Under the pieces are notes generated by a model. It did no database searches. It worked only from the letters and a program-made list of their open reading frames with translations, and was not told the origin of the DNA. Below, in pieces: positions 16,170 to 24,989 of a stretch of 64,000 nucleotides of DNA (positions are counted from its first letter, which is position 1; every line of letters starts with the position of its first letter). The translations under genes and the position numbers were made by a program. Location of the stretch: NCBI GenBank assembly GCA_015075555.1, contig JABTUD010000002.1, positions 1,178,001-1,242,000 on the forward strand, read 5' to 3'. Source of the stretch: Thermoflexaceae bacterium. GTDB lineage: Bacteria > Chloroflexota > Dehalococcoidia > Tepidiformales > Tepidiformaceae.

Positions 16170-17360
16170 ATGAGCACGAGCGCCGCGCGCGAACGCATGG
16201 TTGAGCTGGCCCGCGCCGAGGGCTTCGCGCTCGCCGGTTTCGCACCGGCGGACGAGATGGGGGAACCGCGCGCGGCAGCGCTTGCGGCTCACAAGGCGGG
16301 CCACCTTGCCGGCATGGCCTGGATGGCCCCTGACTGGCTGGCGCGCGCCACCAGCCCTGGAACCTTCCTCCCCGGCGCGCACACCGTCATGATCCTTGCT
16401 CTCCCCTGCCACGCGCCGGACCCCATCGCGCCCCGGTCCCCGGTCCTCAGTCCTCAGTCCTCAACCCCCGGTCCTTCCCGCGGCCGCGTGGCGCGGTACG
16501 CCCGCGGGCGCGACTACCACCGGGTGTTCGAGAAGAAGCTCAGGCGCATTGCGCGGGCGATGCGGGACGAGCTCGGCGCCGCCGCCCGGGCGACGGTTGA
16601 CTACGGCCCGCTGCTCGAAAGGCCGCCCGCGGCGCTGGCCGGGCTCGGCTGGGCAGGGAAGTCGACAATGCTGCTCTTGCCCGGGTTCGGGCCGTGGGTC
16701 ATGCTCGGCGCGATTGCCACGGACCTGGAGGTTGCGCCCGGCGCGCCCCTTCGCAAGAGCTGCGGGACGTGCCAGCGCTGCCTGGTGGCATGTCCCACGG
16801 GGGCGCTTTCGCCCGGGGGACACGTCCTTGATGCGCGGCTGTGCATCAGCTACCACACAATCGAGAACCGCGGGCCAATCCCCCGCGAACTCCGCCCGCG
16901 GTTCGGGGACTGGATCTTCGGGTGCGATGAGTGCCTGGACTCCTGCCCGGTGGGCGCGGGCCGCTTTGAATCGCACCCCGACTTCGCGGCCGCGCGGTTC
17001 GACGATGCATTCCCGCCGCTGTCGGAACTGCTCGCGCTCGACGAGGCGGGGTTCGCGGAGCGGTTCGGGGGCCGGGCGATCATGCGGGCGAAGCGCGACG
17101 GGCTGCTGCGCAATGCCTGCGTGGCGCTGGGAAACGTGGGCACCGGCGCTGACCTCGCCGCCCTCATCGCCGCCCTGGAAGACCCCTCGCCGCTTGTTCG
17201 CGGCCACGCCGGCTGGGCCCTGGGGCAGCTCGGCAACCGCGAAGGACGTGCGGCGGAGGCGCGGGCCGCTCTTGAAGCGCGGCTCGCCATGGAGGACGAT
17301 CCGTTCGTCCGCGGCGAGCTCGCGGAGGCACTCGCATCCTTTTCCCGGAGCCAGCCATGA
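16170..17360 (+). CDS. QueG-like epoxyqueuosine reductase with HEAT-repeat tail and a repeat-derived insert
   Basis: A 396-residue protein. The N-terminal cobalamin-binding QueG domain includes VARYARGRDYHRVF and GLGWAGKST. Two 4Fe-4S ferredoxin motifs follow: CGTCQRCLVACP, then CDECLDSCPVG. The tail is a short HEAT-like repeat (LIAALEDPSPLVRGHAGWAL). QueG reduces epoxyqueuosine to queuosine in tRNA. The second cluster motif C-D-E-C-L-D-S-C-P lacks the usual Q-x-x-C-P-W/F-N ending, so a related reductase is possible. Between A-L-P and the GR-VARY motif sit about 17 Pro/Ser-rich residues encoded by the GAGGACTGAGG repeat family (inverted). The stop overlaps the next start. Confidence 0.82.
   Translation: MSTSAARERMVELARAEGFALAGFAPADEMGEPRAAALAAHKAGHLAGMAWMAPDWLARATSPGTFLPGAHTVMILALPCHAPDPIAPRSPVLSPQSSTPGPSRGRVARYARGRDYHRVFEKKLRRIARAMRDELGAAARATVDYGPLLERPPAALAGLGWAGKSTMLLLPGFGPWVMLGAIATDLEVAPGAPLRKSCGTCQRCLVACPTGALSPGGHVLDARLCISYHTIENRGPIPRELRPRFGDWIFGCDECLDSCPVGAGRFESHPDFAAARFDDAFPPLSELLALDEAGFAERFGGRAIMRAKRDGLLRNACVALGNVGTGADLAALIAALEDPSPLVRGHAGWALGQLGNREGRAAEARAALEARLAMEDDPFVRGELAEALASFSRSQP
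16436..16480. repeat. Dispersed repeat inside the QueG-like coding sequence
   Basis: The stretch contains CGGTCCTCAGTCCTCAGTCC and flanking CCCCGGTCC units. Its reverse complement shares GAGGACTGAGGACTGAGG exactly with 4684-4701. It is in frame and encodes a Pro/Ser-rich loop that orthologous QueG proteins do not normally have. Confidence 0.7.
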
Positions 17361-17824
17361 CCACTCCCGCCGCCCTGCCCCTGCTCGAACGCCGCCGCAT
17401 CGAGGCGAACGTGCTCGTGCCGCTCATCCGGGCGATGCAGGCCGAGTTCGGGGCCGAGCGGGTGAACGAGGTGGTCGCGCGTTCGATCCGCGAGATCGCC
17501 CGGGCGCAGGGAGCGGCCGACCGCGAGCGGATGGGCGTTTCGTCGCTCGCCGATGTATCGGTCCGGCTCCGGCAGGGACCGCTGGCCGAGGGTTCTCTGA
17601 TTGTGGAGGTGGTGGAGGAAACGCCCGCGCGTTTCGGGTTCAACGTTACCCGCTGCCGGTTCAAGGAGATGTACGAGGAGATGGGAGCGGGCGACCTTGG
17701 CTTCCTGCTCTCGTGCAACCGCGACTTCGCCTACTTCGCAGGCCTGGCGCCGGACATTGGCTTCAGCCGCACCCAGACACTGATGGAGGGCGCCCCGGTT
17801 TGCGATTTCTCCTACGGCGGGTAA
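17357..17824 (+). CDS. L-2-amino-thiazoline-4-carboxylic acid hydrolase family protein
   Basis: A 155-residue protein whose central segment V-T-R-C-R-F-K-E-M-Y and the C-terminal L-S-C-N-R-D and R-T-Q-T-L-M-E-G-A-P-V-C-D-F match the ATC hydrolase family, known from Pseudomonas conversion of thiazoline carboxylate to S-carbamoylcysteine. Most members in other bacteria have no proven activity. Conserved cysteines are kept. It overlaps the QueG-like gene by 4 nt (ATGA), so the two are translationally coupled, but a functional link is not known. Confidence 0.78.
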   Translation: MTTPAALPLLERRRIEANVLVPLIRAMQAEFGAERVNEVVARSIREIARAQGAADRERMGVSSLADVSVRLRQGPLAEGSLIVEVVEETPARFGFNVTRCRFKEMYEEMGAGDLGFLLSCNRDFAYFAGLAPDIGFSRTQTLMEGAPVCDFSYGG

Positions 17825-17876
17825 CTCCGCCCGGCTGCGCGGCGTTCTGATTCCCGTGGCGGCCGCTCCCGGGGCC

Positions 17877-18404
17877 ATGAAACGGGTGCTTGTGATGGGG
17901 CCTTCGGGCTCGGGCAAGTCCACCCTCGCGCGCGAGCTGGGCGCGGCGCTCGGGATCGAGGTGGTCCACCTCGACAGTCTCTTCTGGCGGCCGGGATGGG
18001 TGGAGCCTCCCCCGGACGAGTTCCGGGCGGCCGTGCTGGAAGCGGTGGAGCGGCCGGCCTGGGTGATCGACGGCAACTACTTCAGCACGGGCGCGGGCGA
18101 AGAACGGCTGGCGGCCTGCGACACCATTGTTGTGCTCGACTTCCCCCGGCACGTGTGCATGTGGCGGGTGCTGCGGCGCATCGCGGGGAGCTACGGACGT
18201 GTGCGCCCGGACCTCGCGGAGGGCTGCCCGGAGCAGATCGACGTGGGCTTCCTGCGCTGGGTGTGGACGGCTCCTTCGCGGCGGCCAGAGATGTTCGCGA
18301 GGCTGGAGCCATACCGGGGCAGCCGCCGTTTCGTGGTGCTGCGAAACGCGCGCGAGGTGCGGGGTTTCCTCGGCGAGGTGAGGAAGAAGACGCTCCTCGC
18401 CTGA
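17877..18404 (+). CDS. Small P-loop kinase-like protein (DNA topology modulation/FlaR type)
   Basis: From ATG 17877 the protein opens MKRVLVMGPSGSGKSTLARE, a Walker A P-loop at the very N-terminus. It continues with V-V-H-L-D-S-L-F-W-R-P-G-W and W-V-I-D-G-N-Y, which are the marks of the adenylate-kinase-like FlaR/topology modulation family. An upstream GTG at 17856 is possible but has no ribosome site. The family binds ATP and probably phosphorylates an unknown small molecule; the historic topology name is poorly founded. About 175 residues is normal length. Confidence 0.8.
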   Translation: MKRVLVMGPSGSGKSTLARELGAALGIEVVHLDSLFWRPGWVEPPPDEFRAAVLEAVERPAWVIDGNYFSTGAGEERLAACDTIVVLDFPRHVCMWRVLRRIAGSYGRVRPDLAEGCPEQIDVGFLRWVWTAPSRRPEMFARLEPYRGSRRFVVLRNAREVRGFLGEVRKKTLLA

Positions 18405-18450
18405 AGCCCCGGGCGGGCAATTCGCTCGTCTGCGCGTATACTCCGCAACC

Positions 18451-19809
18451 GTGAACGCATACGAGGCGCTGCGCCCGCTGCTTGAGCCCCGCTCGGTCGT
18501 GGTGGTGGGGATATCCCGTTCGGGAAAGCAGGGCGCGGTTTTCCTGCAGGGGCTCCTCGACCCGGGCTTCAAGGGCAACCTGTACGTGGTCAACCCTGCG
18601 GCAGACGAGATCATGGGTGTGAAGGCGTATCCGTCGATCGCGGCATTGCCAGAGACGCCGGACCTGGCAGTTCTCACGCTGCCATCGGAAGCGTCGATCC
18701 AGGTGGTGGCCGAATGCGCGGCGCGCGGGGTTCCGGGCGCGGCGATGTTCACGGCGGGCTTCGATGAGCTTGGCACCGAGGAGGGGCGCGAGCGCGGCCG
18801 GCGGCTGATGGCGGCGGCGGCAGGACGGGTGCGGCTGATTGGCCCGAACGGCATGGGGGTCTACAACCCGCGCCGGGGGATCGCCTTTTTCCCCGGGATG
18901 GCCTCGGCAGCGGGCGGGCTCGGACTCATCTCGCAGTCGGGATCGCTGGCGCAGTTCGCGGTACACGCGGCCGTGAACCGCGGCCTTGCCTTCAGCAAGG
19001 CGGTGAGCATGGGCAACCAGATCGACCTGAATGCTGCCGACTACCTTGAGTACTTCGCTGCCGACCCTGAGACGCGCGCCATCTGCGCCTACATCGAGGG
19101 GGTCCCGGATGGCCGCCGCTTCCGGCGGGCGCTGGAACAGGCAGCGGCAGCCAAGCCCGTGGTGATCTGGAAGTCGGGGCGGGTGGCCGCAGGGGCGCGG
19201 GCGGCGCGATCCCACACCGGGCAGCTCGCGGGCGACTACGCGATCTGGCAGGCGATGGCCAGGCAGGCGGGGGCCGTGCTCGTGCGCGAGCTGGAGGAGA
19301 TGATCGACACGGTGACGGCGGCGATGGCCTTCGCCGGAGCCTCGGCCCGGGGGCGGCGGATAGCCATCATGACCGGACCGGGCGGCCCGGCGGTGAGCGC
19401 CAGCGACGCCTGCGAGGAGGCCGGGCTGGAGCTTGCAACGCTTTCGCCAGCCACCACGGAGGCGCTGCGGGAGATCATCGCGCCAGCGGGAACGAGCGTG
19501 AACAACCCGGTGGACGTGGGGATGGTGCTCCAGGGCGCAGCGGAGTTCTACGGGCGCTGCCTGCGCCTGGCGCTGGCCGATGAGAACGTGGATGCGGCCG
19601 TAGTCATCGGTGGCGAACGTGGAAACATGGAAGGCTTCGCACGCATGCTTGCCGATGTGCGGCGCGAGAGTAGCAAGCCCGTCATGTACGCACTGAGCGA
19701 CGACTTCGGGCCAAACCCCACCACGCCGTTGCTGGCGCAGGGAGACGTGGCTACGGCGCCGAGCGCGGAGAGGTGCCTGCGGGCGTACGCGCGGCTAGCA
19801 GTTCGGTAG
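18451..19809 (+). CDS. NDP-forming acyl-CoA synthetase, CoA-binding/ligase (alpha-type) part
   Basis: A 452-residue protein with an N-terminal CoA-binding Rossmann domain (SVVVVGISRSGKQG, about residues 14-27) and tandem succinyl-CoA-ligase-like flavodoxin folds (LISQSGSLAQF; the S-H-T-G segment near 250 holds the expected phospho-His). The ATP-grasp beta domain found in full-length acetyl-CoA synthetases (ADP-forming) is absent here, so a separate beta subunit would be needed. GTG start. Such proteins make acyl-CoA from carboxylic acids or the reverse with ATP/ADP. The substrate is unknown. Confidence 0.85.
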   Translation: MNAYEALRPLLEPRSVVVVGISRSGKQGAVFLQGLLDPGFKGNLYVVNPAADEIMGVKAYPSIAALPETPDLAVLTLPSEASIQVVAECAARGVPGAAMFTAGFDELGTEEGRERGRRLMAAAAGRVRLIGPNGMGVYNPRRGIAFFPGMASAAGGLGLISQSGSLAQFAVHAAVNRGLAFSKAVSMGNQIDLNAADYLEYFAADPETRAICAYIEGVPDGRRFRRALEQAAAAKPVVIWKSGRVAAGARAARSHTGQLAGDYAIWQAMARQAGAVLVRELEEMIDTVTAAMAFAGASARGRRIAIMTGPGGPAVSASDACEEAGLELATLSPATTEALREIIAPAGTSVNNPVDVGMVLQGAAEFYGRCLRLALADENVDAAVVIGGERGNMEGFARMLADVRRESSKPVMYALSDDFGPNPTTPLLAQGDVATAPSAERCLRAYARLAVR

Positions 19810-19866
19810 GGCAAATCCCGGCGGCGCGCCGCGCGTCTCTCATTGCGCCGCGGCGCGGTGGCGCGT

Positions 19867-19886
19867 ATCATTCTCGTTAATGAGAT
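19867..19886. promoter_or_regulatory. AT-rich inverted repeat before the znuA-like gene, possible metal-regulator site
   Basis: ATCATTCTCGTTAATGAGAT holds the inverted repeat TCATT-N6-AATGA immediately before the ATG at 19885. In a genome this GC-rich, an AT-rich dyad at a metal transporter start suggests a Fur/Zur/MntR-type operator. The match to any single consensus is loose. Confidence 0.35.
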
Positions 19887-20823
19887 GAAGTATCAATATC
19901 GAGCGGATGGGAAGCGCCTCTTCGGCCGCGCGTTGCCGCTGTTCGTGGCGGCGACGGCGCTGCTGGGGCTGACGACCGCAGCCTGCGGCGGCGACGATGA
20001 CGGCCCGGGTGGCGGCCGGCCGCTGGTCCTCGCGGCGACGGTCCAGGTGGAGGCGCTGGCGCGCGTGGTCGCCGGCGAAGATGCCGAAGTGACCACCGTC
20101 CTCAAGGCCGGGGTGGACCCCCACGACTACGAGCTGACGGCCGGCGACCGCAAGGCCGTGGAACGGGCTACGGTGATCCTGCGAAACGGGGTCGGGTTGG
20201 ACGGCTACCTGGACAGTGCGATCACCGGCAAGGAGACGCGCGCAAAGACCTTCGTGGTCACCGAGGGCATCCCCCTGCGCGTGGTGGATGGCGAGGCGGA
20301 CCCGCACGTCTGGCAGAATCCCCTGAACGTGAAGGTGATGGTGGAGAATACCGCAGACGCGCTTTCGGCGAAGGATCCCGGGAGCGAGGCGGGCTATCGC
20401 GACCGCGCGGCGGCGTACCTGCAGCGCCTCGACGAGGTCGACCGCGAGATCGCCGCACTCATGGAGAGCATCCCACCGGCGAACAGGAAGATGGTCACAA
20501 ACCACGATGCCTTTGGCTACTTCATCGAGCGGTATGGGCTGGAGTTCGTGGGGGCCGTCATCCCCAGCCTGTCCACGCAGGCAGAGCCTTCGGCGAAGGA
20601 CATCGCCGCGTTGCAGGACCTTGTCAGGCGCGAGGGCGTGAAGGCGATCTTCGCGGAAAGTTCGCTGGACCCGAAGGTGGCGACCCAACTGGCAAAGGAC
20701 ACCGGCGTGAAGATCGTGGACGACCTGTATGGAGACTCGCTCGGCGAGCCCGGCTCGGGCGCCGAGACGGTCGATGGGATGTTGCTGGCGAACGCCCGCA
20801 AGATTGCCGGGGCGCTGAAATAG
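19885..20823 (+). CDS. Zinc/manganese ABC transporter substrate-binding lipoprotein (ZnuA/TroA family)
   Basis: From ATG 19885, a basic N-terminus and hydrophobic stretch end in the lipobox T-A-A-C34, followed by GGDDDG, so it is a lipoprotein. The metal-site residues of the cluster 9 binding proteins are all seen: H in G-V-D-P-H-D-Y, H in D-P-H-V-W-Q-N-P, H in T-N-H-D-A-F-G-Y and D in D-L-Y-G-D-S-L-G. The long His-rich loop typical of strict ZnuA is missing, so manganese or zinc are both possible. It heads a three-gene operon with the ATPase and permease that follow. Confidence 0.9.
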   Translation: MKYQYRADGKRLFGRALPLFVAATALLGLTTAACGGDDDGPGGGRPLVLAATVQVEALARVVAGEDAEVTTVLKAGVDPHDYELTAGDRKAVERATVILRNGVGLDGYLDSAITGKETRAKTFVVTEGIPLRVVDGEADPHVWQNPLNVKVMVENTADALSAKDPGSEAGYRDRAAAYLQRLDEVDREIAALMESIPPANRKMVTNHDAFGYFIERYGLEFVGAVIPSLSTQAEPSAKDIAALQDLVRREGVKAIFAESSLDPKVATQLAKDTGVKIVDDLYGDSLGEPGSGAETVDGMLLANARKIAGALK

Positions 20824-20858
20824 CCGCCGCGGACGGGGCAGCTGGCCCGGGAACGGGC

Positions 20859-21575
20859 GTGCTCGAGGTCGAGGGGCTGAGCGCGGGCTACGGGTTGACC
20901 TTCCACCTTGGCGGCATATCCTTCAGCGTCGAGGCGGGGAGCGTGGTGGGGGTGATCGGCCCCAACGGCGGCGGCAAGAGCACGCTGCTCAAGGCCGTGG
21001 CGGGCGTCATCCCCATGCGCGGGGGCGCCATCCGCCTCGGCGGGCGGCCCCTGCAGCGGCGCGATGGCGGGCTCGCCTTCGTTCCCCAGCGCGAAGAAGT
21101 CAACTGGGACTTCCCGGTCACCGCCAACGACGTTGTCCTGATGGGCCGCTACCGGCAGGCTGGCTGGATACGGCGGTTGGACGGGGCGGATCGCCGGAGG
21201 GCGGCGGAAGCTCTTGAGCGGCTCGGGCTTGCAGGGACGGGCCACCGCCACATCAGCCAGTTCTCGGGGGGGCAGCAGCAGCGCATCTTCCTTGCGCGAG
21301 CGATCGTCCAGGAGCCGCGGGTGGTGCTGCTGGACGAGCCGTTCACCGGCATTGACCAGGAGAACCGGGAGGTTCTGCACGAGGTGATCGCCGGGTTTGC
21401 ACGCCAGGGCGTCACCGTGCTGATGGCGACACACGACCTGGACGAGGTAGCCGCAACGACGACGCACGTCTGCTGCCTGGCGGGGCGGCTTGTGGCGTTC
21501 GGCCCAACGGCATCGGCCTACAACCCCGAAACGCTGCGCGCCACGTTCGGGGGGCAGCTTGCGGTGTTCGCCTGA
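20859..21575 (+). CDS. Metal ABC transporter ATP-binding protein (ZnuC-like)
   Basis: A 238-residue ATPase with Walker A GPNGGGKST, signature SGGQQQR, Walker B VVLLDEP and switch ATHDLDE. It starts at GTG 20859, 35 nt after the binding-protein stop, and ends overlapping the permease start (TGATG). It powers import of Zn(II) or Mn(II) across the membrane with its two neighbours. Confidence 0.92.
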   Translation: MLEVEGLSAGYGLTFHLGGISFSVEAGSVVGVIGPNGGGKSTLLKAVAGVIPMRGGAIRLGGRPLQRRDGGLAFVPQREEVNWDFPVTANDVVLMGRYRQAGWIRRLDGADRRRAAEALERLGLAGTGHRHISQFSGGQQQRIFLARAIVQEPRVVLLDEPFTGIDQENREVLHEVIAGFARQGVTVLMATHDLDEVAATTTHVCCLAGRLVAFGPTASAYNPETLRATFGGQLAVFA

Positions 21576-22480
21576 TGCCCGGTCTCATCAGCGAGCCGCT
21601 TGGCTACGCCTTCATGCAGCGGGCGCTGCTGGAGATCGTGATCGTGGGCACGGTCTGCGGGCTGGTGGGGTGTTTCGTGGTGCTGCGGGGGCTGGCCTTC
21701 ATCGGCGACGCACTGGCGCACACGGTATTCCCCGGCGTGGTGCTCTCGTATATCGCGGGACGGAGCATCATGATCGGGGCTTTCGCGTTTGGCGCCCTGA
21801 CGGCGCTCGGGATTGGCCTGCTCTCCCGCTCGCGGAGGGTGAGCGCCGACTCGGCGGTGGGGGTGCTGTTCGCAGCCTTTTTCGCGCTCGGCGTGGTGCT
21901 AATCAGCCGCCAGGCGGGCTTCAAGAAGGACCTTGGGTCGCTCCTCTTCGGAAACGTGCTGGGAGTTTCGCGCGAGGATGTGATGGCAACCCTCATCATC
22001 GCGCTCATCGTCATCGCCATACTCTTCCTCCTGCTCAAGGAGTTCACGCTGGTGGCCTTCGATTCCACCATGGCTCGGTCGCTTGGCTACCCGGTGTTCG
22101 CGCTCGACCTTCTGCTGCTCCTGCTGGTGGCGGCGACGATTGTGGTGAGCCTGCAGACGGTCGGGAACATACTCATCCTGGCGCTGATCGTGACGCCGCC
22201 GGCGACGGCACGCCTGCTAACCGACCGGCTGGGCCGGATGATGGCGCTGAGCACCCTGGTGAGCATCATCGCGGGCGTTTCGGGGCTCCTTGTTTCCTAC
22301 CACGCAGACACGGCGGCAGGGGGCACGATTGTTCTGAGCGCGACCGCGCTCTTCCTGCTGGCGCTGGTCCTGGCGCCGAACCACGGCCTTGTCAGCTCGT
22401 ACCTGCAGCGCCGGCGGGGCTACCACCACGTCCACCACTACCACCCGATCGACGAGCTCGCCCCGCCCGGCGATCAGTGA
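21575..22480 (+). CDS. Metal ABC transporter permease (ZnuB-like) with His-rich C-terminal tail
   Basis: A 301-residue ABC-3 family permease with about eight hydrophobic segments (for example IVIVGTVCGLVGCFVVLRGL and LILALIV) and the conserved G-D-A-L-A-H-T-V-F-P-G-V motif. The C-terminus after the last TM helix reads R-R-G-Y-H-H-V-H-H-Y-H-P, six histidines in a short span, which may bind zinc on the cytoplasmic side and either buffer or sense it. This supports zinc as the substrate. Translation is coupled to the ATPase gene. Confidence 0.92.
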   Translation: MPGLISEPLGYAFMQRALLEIVIVGTVCGLVGCFVVLRGLAFIGDALAHTVFPGVVLSYIAGRSIMIGAFAFGALTALGIGLLSRSRRVSADSAVGVLFAAFFALGVVLISRQAGFKKDLGSLLFGNVLGVSREDVMATLIIALIVIAILFLLLKEFTLVAFDSTMARSLGYPVFALDLLLLLLVAATIVVSLQTVGNILILALIVTPPATARLLTDRLGRMMALSTLVSIIAGVSGLLVSYHADTAAGGTIVLSATALFLLALVLAPNHGLVSSYLQRRRGYHHVHHYHPIDELAPPGDQ

Positions 22481-22573
22481 CGGCGTCCGCACGGGGATTG
22501 ACGCCCGGGGAGGTGACGGCGGGTCACCTTCGCGGTAGAGTCGCTTACCACATGCTCAACGGGAGAAACTGAA

Positions 22574-23794
22574 ATGTCCGACGGCCACGCTGTCGAGCGC
22601 AAGCTCACAAAGGATGAGATCGAGGAGATCCGCCAGAAGACCAAGCACTTCATGGATGAGCTCGTCTATCCGAACGAGGTGCAGTACGAGCACTGCTCCG
22701 ACGACGAGCGGGAAGCCCTCATCAAGAGCCTGCAGGCAAAGACGAAGGCGGCGGGCATGTGGGCTCCCCACCTGCCGGCCGCGGCAGGGGGCATGGGCAT
22801 CGGCTTCATGCCCTACGTCTATATGAACGAGATCATCGGCCGGAGCTGGATGGCGCCGCGCGTCTTCGGCTCGCAGGCGCCCGATTCCGGCAACGCCGAG
22901 ATCCTCTGGCAGTTCGGCACCCCCGAACTGCAGGAGAAATGGATGAAGCCACTGGTGAACGGCGATATCCGCTCGTGCTTCTCGATGACCGAGCCCGAGG
23001 TCTCGGGCGCCGACCCGACAGGGCTTCGCACGACAGCTGTGCGAGACGGCGACGAGTGGGTGATTCGCGGCCACAAGTGGTTCACCAGCGGTGCAGTGGG
23101 GGCATCGTTCGCAATCGTGATGTGTGTGACGCAGCCGGACCAGCCGCCGCACCGGCGCATGAGCCAGATCGTCGTGCCGACCGACACGCCGGGCTTCCAG
23201 ATCGTGCGCGAGATCCCGGTCATGGGTTCGACGGAAGGCTCGCACTGCGAGATCCGTTACGTGAACGTGCGCGTGCCCGTGACGAACCTGCTGGGCGAGG
23301 ACGGCGGCGGCTTCCGCATCGCCCAGCGCCGCCTTGGCCCCGGGCGCATCCACCACTGCATGCGCTGGCTCGGCCAGATGCAGCGCGCCTTCGAGATCAT
23401 GTGCGAGTACGCGCTCAAGCGGGAGGTCTACGGCAGCACGCTCGCCGAGAAGCAGACCGTGCAGAACTGGATCGCGGACTCGTACGTGCAGATCCAGGCA
23501 GCGCGGCTGCTCACTCTCAATGCCGCCGCGAAGATCGACACGGGCGACGAGGCTCGCGTCGAGATCTCGGCCATCAAGTTCTTTGGCGCGCAGGTGCTGC
23601 ACGACGTGATCGACCGGGCAATCCAGGTGCACGGGGCGCGGGGCGTCTCGGGCGATACCCCGCTCGAAGGGATGTACCGCCTCGCCCGTGGCGCCCGCAT
23701 CTACGATGGCCCCGATGAGACCCACCGCATGGTGGTCTCTCGCCGCATCCTGCAGAGCTTCAAAGCGGGGCTTGGCTGGGACTTCGGCGTCTAG
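22574..23794 (+). CDS. Acyl-CoA dehydrogenase family protein
   Basis: A 406-residue flavoprotein with the standard three-part fold: an N-terminal helical domain, a middle beta domain (CFSMTEPEVSGADPTGLRTT and WFTSGA, FAD contacts) and a C-terminal helical domain (LAEKQTVQNWIADSYVQ; Q-V-H-G-A-R-G-V-S-G-D). It oxidises an acyl-CoA to the 2-enoyl-CoA, passing electrons to ETF. The next gene, an APH-like phosphotransferase, is a frequent partner of ACAD10/11-like enzymes, which suggests a role in 4-hydroxy acid breakdown. Confidence 0.92.
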   Translation: MSDGHAVERKLTKDEIEEIRQKTKHFMDELVYPNEVQYEHCSDDEREALIKSLQAKTKAAGMWAPHLPAAAGGMGIGFMPYVYMNEIIGRSWMAPRVFGSQAPDSGNAEILWQFGTPELQEKWMKPLVNGDIRSCFSMTEPEVSGADPTGLRTTAVRDGDEWVIRGHKWFTSGAVGASFAIVMCVTQPDQPPHRRMSQIVVPTDTPGFQIVREIPVMGSTEGSHCEIRYVNVRVPVTNLLGEDGGGFRIAQRRLGPGRIHHCMRWLGQMQRAFEIMCEYALKREVYGSTLAEKQTVQNWIADSYVQIQAARLLTLNAAAKIDTGDEARVEISAIKFFGAQVLHDVIDRAIQVHGARGVSGDTPLEGMYRLARGARIYDGPDETHRMVVSRRILQSFKAGLGWDFGV

Positions 23795-23860
23795 CCGGCC
23801 ACCCCGAGAGGGGGACAGGCCGGTCGCATCAGCCTCGTGCCGGCGCGACCCGGAGGACGT

Positions 23861-24871
23861 ATGGATGAGATCGTAGTGCTCATGGAGCAGCTGGCCCGAT
23901 TCCTCCGGGCGCAGCCGGGGCACGAACAGGCGCGCGTGCTTTCCATGGAGACGACGCCGGGCCACGCCGGGCTCTCGTTCTTCTTCACCATGCTCGCGGG
24001 GAACGAGTCACGGGAGTACGTCCTCCGGGTGCCGCCGGCAAATGTGAAGTTCGAAGGGACGGCCGACGTGTTGCGCCAGGCGCGGGTGATCACGGCACTG
24101 CGGGGGACCGGGGTGCCCGTGGCCGAGGTGGCCTGGGCCGGCGACGACCCGCAGTGGTTCGGCCGCCCGTACATGATCGTGCCCCGGCTCCGCGGCGATT
24201 GCCTGCGGGTGAGCGAGGGCGAATGGGCGGCCGGGCTGCCCGCGGAACGCCTGCGCCCCATGGCGCAGCAGGCGATGCAGGTGCTGGCGCGGCTTCACAG
24301 CCTCGACTGGCAGCGGTACGTGCCCGGCGATGGCCCGCCCCTCGACCCCGCCTTCGACATCGAGCGCTGGGACCGGTTCTGGGAGCGCGCGGCGGAGCCG
24401 GAGATGGTGGCCCTGGGGCCCGAGGTGAAGCGCCGCCTCCTCGAACGGTTGCCCGCTGACCCGCGGATCGGCATCTTCCACGGCGATTACCAGTGGACGA
24501 ACCTGTTCTATACCGACGAGAGGCTCGCGGCCGTCATCGACTGGGAGCTCTGGGGCGTGGGCGCAACGCTCAACGACCTGGGCTGGATCCTGCTCTTCAG
24601 CGACCCGGAGGCGTGGGTTCACGAAGGCCGCAGCGATGCTCCCATGCCGCTCCCGCACGAGCTGGAGGAGATGTACACCGAGGCCCTGGGCCAGGCGCCG
24701 GGGGATGTCGCCTGGTACCGGGCGCTGGCGGCGTACAAGTTCTCCATCATCGGGGGCTTCAACCTCATGCTGCACCGGCGAGGCAAGCGCGACGACCCCC
24801 ACTGGGAGGTGCTGAAGCCTTCCATGCCGCGGCTCATGGAGCGCGCCCTTGAGGTGCTCGACGGCGCGTAG
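23861..24871 (+). CDS. Phosphotransferase family (APH/ACAD10-11 kinase-like) protein
   Basis: From ATG 23861 (GGAGG 7 nt upstream), 336 residues with the aminoglycoside phosphotransferase/choline kinase fold: a catalytic loop with I-F-H-G-D-Y-Q-W-T-N (Brenner motif HGD-x3-N) and V-I-D-W-E-L (metal-binding Asp). It is 66 bp downstream of an acyl-CoA dehydrogenase. In mammals and bacteria, APH-like kinases next to or fused with ACADs phosphorylate 4-hydroxyacyl-CoA during hydroxy-acid catabolism, so that function is the best guess here. Antibiotic resistance is less likely. Confidence 0.85.
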   Translation: MDEIVVLMEQLARFLRAQPGHEQARVLSMETTPGHAGLSFFFTMLAGNESREYVLRVPPANVKFEGTADVLRQARVITALRGTGVPVAEVAWAGDDPQWFGRPYMIVPRLRGDCLRVSEGEWAAGLPAERLRPMAQQAMQVLARLHSLDWQRYVPGDGPPLDPAFDIERWDRFWERAAEPEMVALGPEVKRRLLERLPADPRIGIFHGDYQWTNLFYTDERLAAVIDWELWGVGATLNDLGWILLFSDPEAWVHEGRSDAPMPLPHELEEMYTEALGQAPGDVAWYRALAAYKFSIIGGFNLMLHRRGKRDDPHWEVLKPSMPRLMERALEVLDGA

Positions 24872-24927
24872 GCGTGCTTCGGGCGGTCCGCTGGCGTGGC
24901 GCGCTGCCGTTGGCGCGCGGTCAGTAT

Positions 24928-24946
24928 GTCCCATTCGGAGTGGGAC
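24928..24946. promoter_or_regulatory. Probable VapB operator palindrome
   Basis: GTCCCATTCGGAGTGGGAC is a 19-bp near-perfect palindrome (one mismatched pair) 43 bp upstream of the antitoxin start. A third half-site, TTGTCCCACAG, follows at 24963-24973. An extended -10-like TGATATGCT lies between them. This layout is typical of toxin-antitoxin autoregulation by a ribbon-helix-helix antitoxin. Confidence 0.65.
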
Positions 24947-24989
24947 CTGGTGTGTGATATGCTTGTCCCACAGAGAACCGGGGGATCCC

